Origin: Pigoraptor chileana
Taxonomy: Eukaryota; Opisthokonta; Filasterea
Direction: 5' to 3'
NCBI GenBank assembly: GCA_943704495.1
Contig: CALSCR010003772.1
Location: 1 to 31,119 of the forward strand
DNA length: 31,119 nucleotides
The notes beneath the pieces are model-generated. The model saw only the letters and a list, made by a program, of their open reading frames with translations. It did not search any database and was not told the origin of the DNA. The position numbers and the translations under genes were made by a program. Of the stretch, positions 21,846 to 31,119 are shown in pieces (the first letter of the stretch is position 1; each line of letters starts with the position of its first letter).

Positions 21846-24800
21846 TCAATAGACCTTGTAGTACTGAGTGATGCTATCCGAGTTCTCGTACAAGTTGCCA
21901 AAGCGCGACCGCATGGGGGCGGTGCCTCGACGGCTGCCCTCAATGATGGACGACGCCCACGCGCTCTTATCCTCGCCGACCTCACGCCCACTCGCCTCGT
22001 AAATACCGTATGCAGTCGACAGGTTCTTGAGTGCACTTTGCGGCTGTCCCTGCGCAGCCTCAAACGCCCCGAGATACACAATAGCGTCGGCAAATTCAGG
22101 CGAGTTTGACTGTCCCGTGTTGGAAAGTGCCTTGACAATGCGTCGGGACACACTCGCAGCCTCCTTGTACTTCTTTGCGGCACCCAACACATCGCGGAGT
22201 CCCTGCCTCGCGCGTATGGTGTACTTGTTGTCGACGCCAAAAACGCGCTCGCACGCTTCCACACACCCGGCGAGCACTCCCTCGGCGTCCGCTAGGTTGC
22301 CCACACGCGCCATCAGCGCACCAAGACGATAGCCGAGTTCAGCGACAGACGCACTTGGTTTGTCCCACAGCTCCTGCACAAGTACTTTTGCACGTGCCAT
22401 CTGCGCGATCGCACCCTCCTGCCTGCGTTTGTCCTCAATCATGAGCTCTGCTGCGCTGATGCACACCTCGGCGAGGCCTGATCCGCGTCCCTTTGTTGCG
22501 CCAAGATGGTCTTGGGCCTTCAGAAGAGCCGCAATGGCCTTGTCGCGATTGCCTTCACGCTTGCGAATGGACGCAATAATGCGATAGACCTTGCCACTCC
22601 CAACGCGGTTGCCCGTGGTTCCCGCAACCTGCCTCGCCCTCTTCAGCAGCGACTTTGCGCGGCGGTGATTTCCGCGACGAAGCTCGCATAGTGAGAGAAT
22701 GCAAAGGAGATCGACGCGCAACTTCCCTTGGTCGGAAGGTACGGTTGTGTTTGCCGCCGACGAGGACGTAGCCTCTGTTGCGTCACTAGCGGCTGCAGTG
22801 CCGTCATCAAGCAGAGTGAGGCAGCGAGACGCTTTTTCGATGGCAGCCTCAATGTGACCGGCAAGGAACTGGCGGTGGGCATTGCGAATGTCACGTGCTG
22901 TAATCCGCGCAATTTCACGGGACCGGGTCGAACCTGCATCCTCGCCAACGGTTGCCGCCGCATCGCCCGCCGCACCAGCAGAAGCATCAGTAACGATCGA
23001 GTCCTCATCATCGCACATCTCGGCGGAAGATGGGCCGGAACTGCCAGAATCCGCTGCACTTCCTGCGGCGTGCTTATCTGGAGAGCGCTTTTGCGCGCCT
23101 CCGTCTCCCAATGCCTTCTCGTCATCACCGTCATCTTCGGCGACAAGATCACACTCTTCATCGCCGTGACATCTTGCAATGCTCTCATCTGCCGCCGCCG
23201 CCGCCCGCGCTTCCGCAAGAGGATCGAATGGGTCGGAGTCGTCAAACACGATTGTGGAATTGAGTGACTGGTTGAGGGCAGACGACCCGGCGGGCGTGAC
23301 AACAGGCTCAAGGACAACAGTGTGCGCGCCCTGCCGACGCACGGTCACTTCAAGCGGGGCCAAGTGCGCGTTTGGCTTGGCAGAGTGCCCCGGATGGCCA
23401 GTGCCGCCCGCCTGCAATACTTCCAGGTCGTGGAGGCGTCTTCGGAGGTCGGCGTTCTCGCGCAAGAGACGGGCGTTCATTTCCTCCATGACGGCATCGA
23501 CAACACTTGTTGTTGATTGTGCGTGCACTTGTGCGTGGACGCCGATAGGCAAGTGTGCGCTAAGAGGATCCGCGGGCAGTGCGCGGGGCGATTGCTCAGA
23601 CGATGAAGATGAGTTGTCGTTTGTTACACCGAGTGTGTGCCTCTCTGCGCCGGCGTCGACGTGCACCAGAGGGACCGCATGTGCGCCGATACCAAGCGTG
23701 CCGTGTGGGCCTGCTGTTGTCTTGGGCGGACTCACATGAACAGCGACACCCTTGACACCAATGCCCAATCCGCGAGCACTCTTTTGCTCTCCGTCGGTGT
23801 CAGACGCACTGCACACGGCAAGCTCGTGACCCACAAATCGCCTGTCCAACGAATTGCTACTGCTTTGGCGTGTGTCACCACGACGCCCACCGTCACCGCC
23901 ACCGCCATCGTGCGCTGTGGTGTGCGCACCTCCGTCACGGCGCGACGGAGAAAGGCTTGCCGGGTGTGCGATGGGACTTGTTTTAAGTCCAGCAACGGGC
24001 GTGGCACCTCGTGACGGAGTGCTAATGGGAGGCAGCGTAGGCGTGGCGCTGCGGGATAATGAAGAAAGTTCGGGTGTTCTTCCCCGGGACGTTGCCGATG
24101 ACAGTGAGCTTCCACGGCCTTCCTCCTCGGCGTCATCGTCGTCGTCGTGCGGGGGCTCACGTGAGCGACTTCGCTGTCTTCGTGTTCTGTGGTGCCTTGA
24201 TGTGGAAGACGTTGCAGAGGAGTTGGATGACGCATGTGCAGACACCCCTGGCACAGATAAGTGTACGGTTCGCAAAGCCTTCTTGTCAGGCGATCGCCCT
24301 TCCGTTTCGTCACCACCCGCGTCGGTGTGTTGTGGGTGGGGCCACGTGACACCGAGGGGAGGTTTTCGCGCGGCTACAGAGACTTCGTGCCGGCGCACAG
24401 TCGCACGAGATCGCACGTGCTCACTCCGGCCCTCTCCCGGATGCGCGTCTTGGGCAACGGTGAGCTTTGACACACCCAAAATTCCCTCTAAAGAATGAAG
24501 ACGGTGCGTGGCGTCACTGAGTGCGTTCTTGAGTGCATCTCTTTCGCGCTTGAGCTGCACAACATCCTCGCTCGCCTTCAACAAAGCGTCGTCGCCGTCG
24601 TCGTCCAAATCGTCGGCGTCATCGGCCACATTCTGATATCTTCGTTGTGTGGATGACACTCGCAAACTGGACCGCGGGGTAGACCGCCCCACAACTGCAG
24701 ACGCCGATGCCGACTCAACCGATGCCGCCGTGCTCGGGCGTATAAGCGTATCGCCCAAACTAGAGGACCGTCCTGACATGGGCACGCCGTGACGACCAAG

Positions 24801-25905
24801 CGACGTCACCGAACGCGGCATAGATGGGCCACTGATTGTGGCACGCCGTCTTGCAAGTGGGTCCAAGTCGTCTCCCGCCTTTGCCGCCTCCGCACGCCGA
24901 CGCTTTGAGTCGTCTGATCTGCGCGCAGCCTCGTTCACTGCAGATACACACGCCATCATGGAGTGGTATGCATTGACTAGTGCGGCGTGCTCGTCAGTGC
25001 CGTCGTCCTCCCCCGCCCCGCGCTTCTTGCTCCTCTGCTGCTTCTGTATGTACGCATTGTCGGGGACGTCGTTTGCGTCGCATCCCTTTTGCGCCAACAT
25101 TGCCTTCAACAGAAGAGGGTATCGCGTTATCCGTTGCATGGGCGTCAAGAGAAAACCGTCCAGCGTCAGTCCGGCACACGCAGGGGACTTGTGGCACTCG
25201 ACAAGAAACTTTGCAAACTCGGGATACTTTTGGCGCGCAAGCATCAGCATTTTAAATGCTGCCTCTTGGTTGCCGCAGTACGTCTCGTACGCCGAAAATG
25301 ATTCTGAAAACATTACGAAGATGTCGTCGACGCCACGTACGACAGGAAATTCGGCACGGTATCGTGATTCGAGGGCCGCAAGGAAGCGAAGATTAACCTG
25401 GCGCACCTCCTCCACATTTGAAAAGATCTGGTCTGCAAGAGCGGCGGGAATAATGTCGCCGTCGAGAACGGGCTGTCGGAATGCGAGGCTGATCATGGTC
25501 AGAGTCGCAACGTATTGTCTCTCCGTCAGCAATAGTTCGTAAATGATCTCTTGAAAATTCCGATCGGCAGGGGCGACAGATTCCCATAGCTCCGGTGGCA
25601 CTGCGGCCTTCCATGTTGTTGCCTGCAGAAAGTAGTTGCGAAGTACAAACACGCGCGACAATGTGGTGAATAAAATGAAGCCGTGTGGTGATGATCACGA
25701 TAGAGTGAGGGTAAACGCAAAGAAACGAAGGCAAGAAAATAAGGCAAGAAAAAAAGAAACACAAAACAGAAGCACCGATGCAAACCTTTTCATTCTTCGC
25801 ACCCTGATGTTGCTGAACAATCTGCCGCTTTCGGCTCTGCAACTTTGCCTGGTCTGCCGCGGACACCCGCAGTTGAAAGGCGGGTAACTTGAGCGTCACG
25901 GTCAT
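21846..25905 (-). CDS. RhoGEF (DH domain) protein with C-terminal TPR-like repeats
   Basis: Predicted to load GTP onto a Rho-family GTPase. Two exons: 25786-25905 (40 codons, from MTVTLKLPAFQLRV) and 21846-25622 (1258 codons plus TGA), joined in phase 0 at NEK|ATTWK; 1298 residues in all. The DH domain spans about 61-275: helix 1 has RNFQEIIYELLLTERQYV and the CR3 helix has LLTPMQRITRYPLLLK (198-213). A charged insert (QKQQRSKKRGAGEDDGTDE) interrupts the last helices. No pleckstrin-homology domain follows. Next come some 650 low-complexity residues rich in Ser, Arg, Asp and His, with two short coiled coils (VVQLKRERDALKNAL and EEMNARLLRENADLRRRL). The last 350 residues form TPR-like helix pairs (for example LCELRRGNHRRAKSLLKRA and GNRDKAIAALLKAQDHLG). 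The plus strand opposite the long exon carries long open frames; these are shadows. Confidence 0.9.
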
Positions 25906-27091
25906 CTTAGCGGATTACAATTCATGTCAGTTGGCCATCCAGTTGAAAAGAAAGTCGTCGCCTGATTCCCAAAACGACAATTGCGAATGGATGCGACGAA
26001 GATCGGATATTGATGCCAATTGAAAAATGAGTGCAGTAATTGGACGATCGTTGTCGGTTTGGCCGACTTTGTAAGATCGACGTTGGTTGAGATGATGGCG
26101 GAATATTAAGCTATGAAAGCCGTGGCCTCGGTTTAACCACCAATTTCAAAAGCGCCATTGTGAAGACTAGACCAGAGCAAGGAAGATGTAGCACGATTCA
26201 ACAGAGCAGTAATATGACGACCTCAATCGACGATTAGTTTCGAAATTGGCTGCGTTTTCGAGCTAATCCAAATGAGTTGCCCACAGCGAAAATAGTTACG
26301 ATTCGTAGAACTTCCGTTGCAGCCGACGACAGATTACTCGCTCTGAAAACGAGAACAACCACACGCACGTGCCCCGGTTTCAGATGCTGTGTGAAGAGTA
26401 TTGTGTGTGGCGTGTAATGAGAGTGCGTGTGTGTGTGTGCGTGCGTGCAGAGGCGAGCATTCCAGAGAGGGCGTTCAAACCGTGTGGCTATTAATAGCCC
26501 TCCATGGCAATCTTCCGACGTCATGCCGTCGCCATGGCCAAATTAGGCAGTGTGTCGTCAACAGACACCCTCCCTTTTATGGCTATACGGGAAGTGTCGT
26601 ACACATAGGAAGACATTGTGGATATTTGACTATATATAAGGAATTAGTGTTATGTATATGCCCATATAAGGCGGGTTGTGCTGGTCATTTCATGGAAGAA
26701 GAGCTGCTAATCTGTTACTTTTTGTGCGTTTATTTTCCATAATACGCTTTCTTCATATTTTGTGTTTTCATGTTGATGCTATGAGCAGCTGCTCTGTCGG
26801 TGGTGCTGAAGGGTTACTAAGTGGTGCACTCTGAAGTAAGTGTGCATATGCTGATGATCGCATGGGTTGGGCCGCATCGTTTGGGTGCCTCACACGGCAC
26901 CGACAGATAACCGAGAGCTCGGCAGCCGGTTGGCCGGTCGTGCGTCCAAGGGCACCGTGTGTGCCCCAGTGGTTAATCCGTTAGTCGCCGTCGTTGTTGA
27001 CCGGCTGTGGAGTGTAGAAGTGCAATCGTATTTGAACTTTGAATTCCTCGAGTGTTATCGACTGCCCTCGTGGAAAGGAGCTCCCCGGCAA
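25906..27091. promoter_or_regulatory. Divergent promoter region between RhoGEF and 27092 gene
   Basis: This 1.2-kb interval lies between two head-to-head start codons. It contains a TATA-like TATATATAAGG (26630-26640) and CCATATAAGG at 26662-26671, which fits the CArG-box consensus CC(A/T)6GG bound by SRF-type MADS factors but could equally serve as a TATA element. Both are about 425-460 bp upstream of the plus-strand start. No protein-coding features were recognised. Confidence 0.45.
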
Positions 27092-27673
27092 ATGTCCGGC
27101 CCGGCGCATCCTCAGCCACCGGGGCACAACAGCAGCACACACCACGTGCTGCAGTCGAGCCCCGCTGGCCAGGGCCCGCCGCAGTCCCCTTCGTTTTTAC
27201 CTTCCACTTTGGACCCGGATAATCATCCGGTGATGACGCAAAAGATGGTGCCGTTGGTTGCATCACGAGGCGCACCCGCGGGATCCTCGGAATCGTCGCC
27301 GCCTGTAGGCCGCGCGACTCCGCCGACGAATGAACGACCGACAAAGTCGTTTGGACACGAATTGCGGGAGCGCATCCGCATCCTGCGAACTATCAAACAA
27401 CACGAAGATGCTTGTGCCAAGCTGCGATTGTCGCGCGATGCTCTGACGCCCGGTGCAGAATGGGCGCTGCCGCATGATCCCTCGGTGCAACGGGCGGTCC
27501 GCGTGCTGCGGAAGGAGGCCAATGCAGGCCACACGCTCGTTCCCCTTGCCATACACGAAACCATGACGGAGGCATTTACCCGCGTGGATGCTGAGCGCGT
27601 ACAAGCGTGGCTCGCTGCTGTGTCGGTGATGTCGTACTTTGATGGGGATCGTCTTCTCATTGTTCTCGAGTAG
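27092..27673 (+). CDS. Unrecognised 193-residue protein
   Basis: I do not recognise this family. From ATG 27092 the first 85 residues are disordered, rich in Pro, Ser, Gly and His (MSGPAHPQPPGHNSSTHH). The rest looks folded and alpha-helical: KSFGHELRERIRILRTIKQH, CAKLRLSRDALTPGAEW, VRVLRKEANAGHTLVPLAIH and VQAWLAAVSVMSYFDGDRLL, ending IVLE before TAG. Third-position GC preference resembles that of the confident genes, unlike the surrounding spacer. The frame stays open upstream to about 26867 but has no earlier ATG in it. It might be one exon of a longer transcript. A strong hairpin follows 135 bp after the stop. Confidence 0.7.
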   Translation: MSGPAHPQPPGHNSSTHHVLQSSPAGQGPPQSPSFLPSTLDPDNHPVMTQKMVPLVASRGAPAGSSESSPPVGRATPPTNERPTKSFGHELRERIRILRTIKQHEDACAKLRLSRDALTPGAEWALPHDPSVQRAVRVLRKEANAGHTLVPLAIHETMTEAFTRVDAERVQAWLAAVSVMSYFDGDRLLIVLE

Positions 27674-27808
27674 TTACGTACACTGACCGTGAACGCTGGC
27701 GCGCGCGCGTGGGTGCGTGCATCTTTGATTATTCGCGCATGTGCATGGGCCTCCGACTTCTTTTCTGGCTCGAATCGCAAGATCGCCGTTGTCGTTTTAT
27801 TTTCCGCT

Positions 27809-27932
27809 GCGCGAATGCTTCCACTTGAAGTTGGAATGGCGCCACAATCACAGAGGCCATCGCGCGTCAGTCACGTGCGCGATGGCCTCTGTGATTGTGG
27901 CGAGTATATACTTCAAGTGGAAGCATTCGCGC
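27809..27932 (+). repeat. 124-bp near-perfect inverted repeat (hairpin)
   Basis: Outer arms 27809-27830 and 27911-27932 are perfect reverse complements over 22 bp. Inner arms 27840-27865 and 27877-27902 are perfect over 26 bp. They are separated by an internal loop of 9 and 8 nt and closed by an 11-nt loop (GTCAGTCACGT). About ten more bases outside each arm pair imperfectly. Transcribed, this would form a stem of about 48 strict pairs. It could be a small-RNA precursor, a structured 3' element of the upstream gene, or a foldback element. Confidence 0.93.
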
Positions 27933-27988
27933 AACGGAGAATCTTTGGGTGGAGATACGTGCCAGACAGGAACGCCTGCGATGTGTTA

Positions 27989-28068
27989 TATGTGCGTGTG
28001 TGCGTGGCCGTCCATGTGCGTGCGTGTGTAAGTGTGTGTGCGTGTGGTGTGCGTGCACGTGTTGTGTT
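27989..28068. repeat. TG-rich low-complexity stretch
   Basis: Degenerate TG/CG repeats, starting with GTGCGTGTGTGCGTGG. Many confirmed introns in this window begin the same way (GTGCGTGTG), so this may be the start of an intron in a plus-strand transcript that includes the hairpin. Confidence 0.7.
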
Positions 28069-28281
28069 GGGTTGAGTTGTGTCACTGCTACTCTTCGTGC
28101 AACTATTCACACTGCTCCTCTTATTGTTATTTTGTGAGTATGCTGTCAGCTGAATGGGCAGTTTTTTTACTCTTACTTAATCGGTGATTTTTTGGCGTCA
28201 AAACCCGCGAGGATAGAGTGGCGCGGGCGTCCCTATGCCGGAGATCATGCGCATAAACACCGATTTTGAAAACAAAAACGG

Positions 28282-28299
28282 CCCCCCCCCCCCCCCCCC
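28282..28299. repeat. Poly-C tract (C18)
   Basis: Eighteen consecutive C on the plus strand. Like the poly-G tract at 9055 it could form a quadruplex or i-motif, and its length is prone to sequencing error. Confidence 0.95.
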
Positions 28300-28417
28300 T
28301 TGTTTGGGCTTGATGGAATTGATATGTATCAAACACGATTCTTGTGTGTTGTTGTTCTTATGCTTCATGAAGCGAGCTCCCTCGCTTCTGTTAGAGAGTG
28401 GATGGGCTTATGCCTAA

Positions 28418-28439
28418 GGCGTTTTGAGTACTGAAGGTC
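28418..28439 (+). repeat. Dispersed 22-bp motif, copy 3
   Basis: Plus-strand copy, GGCGTTTT plus core GAGTACTGAAGGTC, identical to the minus-strand copy at 1177-1198 some 27 kb away. It lies in intergenic sequence. Confidence 0.85.
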
Positions 28440-29182
28440 ACTCTTGCGTACACTTTCGATTCAACTCTGTTGTGGAGTATATGCAATAGCGGCACCGGTT
28501 TCAAATAAACGATGTTGCACGACGAGCAGGATGCACGCCTGCACATCAACAGCCGTGGGTATATCAGCCAAAGGAAATACACTACTGCTTCATTGTGACG
28601 CATTACTTCAGTGCGTACAAATACTGAAACAAAGAGATTGATAGGTGTCTATGGAGCGAGTGCGATGAGAGTAGTTGAAGAACGAGGAGGGAGGATGCAC
28701 ATACATACACATACACACACACGCACACAACCACACAACACACACACACGCACGCAAGCACAAAGTTCCGCATTGAATTGAGAGACATGAAAAGTGTATT
28801 TGAAGTTCTTGAATCAAGAAAAAAGCAACACGCACGCAAATTTGGGCGCAAGCGGGATCTAAAATGAAAGAAGGGAGAGACTGAAATTGATGCGAACACA
28901 AGAATTCAGAACATGACGACTCTCACAGACACGAAACTCAACAACAGCGATAGCAACCAGACAGACATATGATGCGAACCAGAGACGCTGCGCCCATGGA
29001 CTCCACAAGCACGATAGAAGAGAGCGGGAGTGAGAAGTCAGTGGCATAGACTCTTTGACGACTGCACGATGTGATACTAAAACAGAGAAGGAAACAGAAA
29101 GAGAGCACAGCAACGCAAAATAGAAAGAAAAAAAAAACAGACACACACCAACGTGTGTGAGACGGAACAAAAAAAGACGCAC

Positions 29183-31042
29183 TCAATCGAGCAGTGAGGC
29201 GAGCTCCACCGGCCGGGTGTCCTCGCGGAGTGGAACATCAAACACCGTGCCTCCCTTGATGTTCGTGTCGGCACTCAGATTCTCCACGCCGGCGACCGCC
29301 TGGTCCACCGTCCTGAAGAAGTGTATCGTCCCGGTGGCCTTGAGGTACTGCACATTGCGCAGCATGTCCATCACTGGCGGTTTGGCGCCGGCGATGCACA
29401 TGACAACATTCTTTGAATTCCAATCGGCCAGAATCATCCGGAGTGCATCGATGCCCGCACTGTCAATATCATGCACGCACGTCATGTCAAAGATAAACGC
29501 ACGCATGATCTCCCCGCGACCGTCGTCGCCCACGGGGACGATCGAATCTGCGTCTCCAATCGACGATGCGCCGTCTTCCGGCACAACTACAAGCTTCGAT
29601 GAGCCCATTGAGATTGCGTCTGTGTCTTCCTTGAGCATGTCGTCAAGCGATGTACCCGCCGATGGTTGTGCAGGCACTCCACGCACGGGCTCCATCTGCA
29701 CGCTTGTTGACACACCGCCGGCGTCGTCCTCCTCGAGCGTCCCGACCTCCGTGCCCTTCGCCACCTGAGGTCTCCGCCGGGGCAGACGCTTCGCCGCTTT
29801 CAGTCCCATCCCCACCTTCAAGTCGCTGATAAACTGACGGCCACTTGTCTTGTGCTTCTTTTTGCGCACCTCGGGGCCTTCCGGATCAAGCTCTCCGTGG
29901 GCGCGCCGTGCGGGTGCCGGCGTCCCATCCTCGTTCTCTTTTGCATCGCCATCTCCCTTCTCTGAATCGTCCTTCACACTCGCACCATCGCCGTGCTCTT
30001 CATCCCCGACCTCGTCGCGGAGAGTGTGGTAATCTGTGGGTCGATAAAGCGAATCCACATCAATGCCACCATCTTCGTTGATATCCTCAGTGTCAATGCC
30101 GAGTGCGGCGAGATCGAGACTGTCCGACGAAAACGACTTTTTCAGCAAACCGCGTTCAATCTTGAACACAGCCTTGCGAATGTAGGACCAGTTTGAGAAT
30201 ATGAGCGCCTCTTGCAGTTGGAAGATAAGAATGCCTTCAGGGCGCACGGCGTCGGCGTGGTCAGCGAGGGGAACAAAGTATGGCGGCTCGTCAATCCGAC
30301 CCAATACGGCAATTTGTGGCCGCGAAGTGCGGTACAGGCGCAGAACAACGTTGGCGCCCGTGCCAATGAGGATGCCGTACTGTGTGTGTGTGTGTGTGTA
30401 TATGTGTGGGTGGGTGTGCGTTGTGAGTGTGCATATGAGAGAGAAGGATCAATGAGGGATGTCCAGACACACATTCAAGCTGTATGCACACATAGCTAGA
30501 AATTTACATAACTCACCTCAATGCCGAGGAACAGCGTCGACAGAAAAGCAATGAGAAAAACGAGAAGATCCCAAACTGTTGCACGAAAAAACATGAAAAG
30601 GGATCGATTAGTCTGGCAATGGAAGAATGCATCGGCTAGTGGAGGACACTATCAAGAAAAAAAAGCGACAGAACAACAGATACACAGACAGAGACACAAA
30701 CAAAGACAAAGACATAGAGACAGACAAAACATAGACACGGACACAGAGACAGAGACAGGGACAGAGACAGCAATAGAGACACAGAGACAGAGTAGGAGAC
30801 ACAGAGACAGAGACAGAGACAGAGACACCACAGCGTACTCACAGTTGACACGCCATAGGTAGATGAACATTTGGAGATCAATCTTCGTCATGACAGAGGC
30901 AACGATAATTGCCGCAATCGCAGTTTCGGGAATGTATCCAAACGCAGTCGTCAGTGTGAAAGCCGCAATAATGACGACAGATCCTGTGATGACGTTGCTC
31001 ATTGGTGTCCGCGCACCCGACATCGCATTGACAGCAGTACTG

Positions 31043-31119
<77 letters not shown>
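29183..31119 (-). CDS. SulP/SLC26 anion transporter (5' part outside window)
   Basis: SulP/SLC26 proteins exchange or co-transport sulfate, bicarbonate, chloride or similar anions across membranes. Three exons are visible (minus, high to low): 30843-31039, 30517-30575, 29183-30379, with phases that match; 484 codons including TGA. The first visible exon carries the end of the transport domain: TAVNAMSGARTPMSN, VVIIAAFTLTTAFGYIPETAIAAIIVASVM and LQMFIYLWRVN. The next adds a hydrophobic helix (WDLLVFLIAFLSTLFLGIE). The last begins YGILIGTGANVVLRL and leads into the cytoplasmic STAS domain: GILIFQLQEALIFSNW, then FIFDMTCVHDIDSAGIDALR and IHFFRTVDQAVAGV. STAS is split by about 210 residues that are acidic and disordered (for example DGASVKDDSEKGDGDAKEN). 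The substrate cannot be told from this part. The N-terminal transport helices lie beyond the window. Confidence 0.95.
30665..30832. repeat. (GAGACA)n-type simple repeat in a SulP intron
   Basis: Imperfect hexamer array of GAGACA/GACACA units filling most of the intron 30576-30842. On the SulP sense strand it is pyrimidine-rich (TGTCTC)n, starting just after the donor. Confidence 0.9.
31045..31119. repeat. (TG)n microsatellite at window edge
   Basis: Uninterrupted TG to the end of the window (about 37 units). On the SulP sense strand it is (CA)n and ends close to the acceptor ATGCAG before exon 31039. The window probably ends here because assembly stopped in the repeat. Confidence 0.95.

Larger units (their letters stand above)
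28069..29182. other. Spacer between 27092 gene and SulP gene
   Basis: No protein gene is supported. The interval holds the C18 tract, copy 3 of the 22-bp motif, a CA-rich stretch (28696-28760) and A-rich sequence (29090-29150). It should include the SulP 3' untranslated region on the minus strand. Confidence 0.55.

Noticed and set aside
22728-25542. Long plus-strand open frames (22728-23267, 23179-23739, 23854-24498, 24838-25542)
   Set aside because: They lie opposite the RhoGEF coding exon and reflect its GC-rich, stop-poor codon use. None has a recognisable domain.
30521-30862. Plus-strand frame with DRDRD/TETET repeats
   Set aside because: This is the translation of the GAGACA simple repeat lying in a SulP intron.
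1-31119. tRNA or rRNA genes and intact transposons
   Set aside because: No cloverleaf B-box (GGTTCGANTCC), rRNA-like sequence, transposase or reverse transcriptase motif was seen on either strand.

Overview
This is nuclear DNA from a eukaryote. Every confident gene is split by short GT-AG introns, and introns and spacers are rich in (CA/TG)n and (TA)n microsatellites. A complete receptor tyrosine kinase gene points to the animal lineage in the broad sense, most likely a unicellular holozoan (choanoflagellate, filasterean or ichthyosporean). The sequence alone does not fix the species.

Layout, left to right: (1) 1-8266, minus: a RIC1 homologue (Rab6/Ypt6 exchange factor subunit), 23 exons resolved, 3' end cut by the window edge. 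(2) 9178-10041, plus: a decayed F-box gene with 60-bp repeats. (3) 10450-12894, minus: a complete, very conserved RagA/B GTPase in seven exons. (4) 14135-21100, plus: a receptor tyrosine kinase of 17 exons, with signal peptide, LRR cap, seven one-exon LRRs, nine EGF-like modules, two fibronectin-III-like domains, one membrane helix and a tyrosine kinase. (5) 21846-25905, minus: a RhoGEF (DH) protein that lacks a visible PH domain and ends in TPR-like helices. (6) 27092-27673, plus: an unrecognised 193-residue protein, followed by a 124-bp near-perfect hairpin. (7) 29183->31119, minus: the 3' part of a SulP/SLC26 anion transporter with a large acidic insert in its STAS domain.

The seven genes strictly alternate in strand, giving divergent and convergent pairs. 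Four have established roles in trafficking and nutrient or ion handling (RIC1 at the Golgi, RagA at the lysosome, SulP in membranes) or signalling (the kinase); the RhoGEF would act on Rho GTPases. Nothing suggests an operon-like functional cluster. Exon models were built by hand from homology to remembered family sequences, splice consensus and reading phase. In all the split genes the phases close exactly.

The most interesting observations are the hairpin at 27809-27932, the symmetric LRR exon array and new domain order of the kinase, an intron in the kinase that stays open in frame and would encode a hydrophobic segment, a 22-bp motif dispersed in three copies, the DH-TPR fusion without PH, and splice sites built into dinucleotide repeats.
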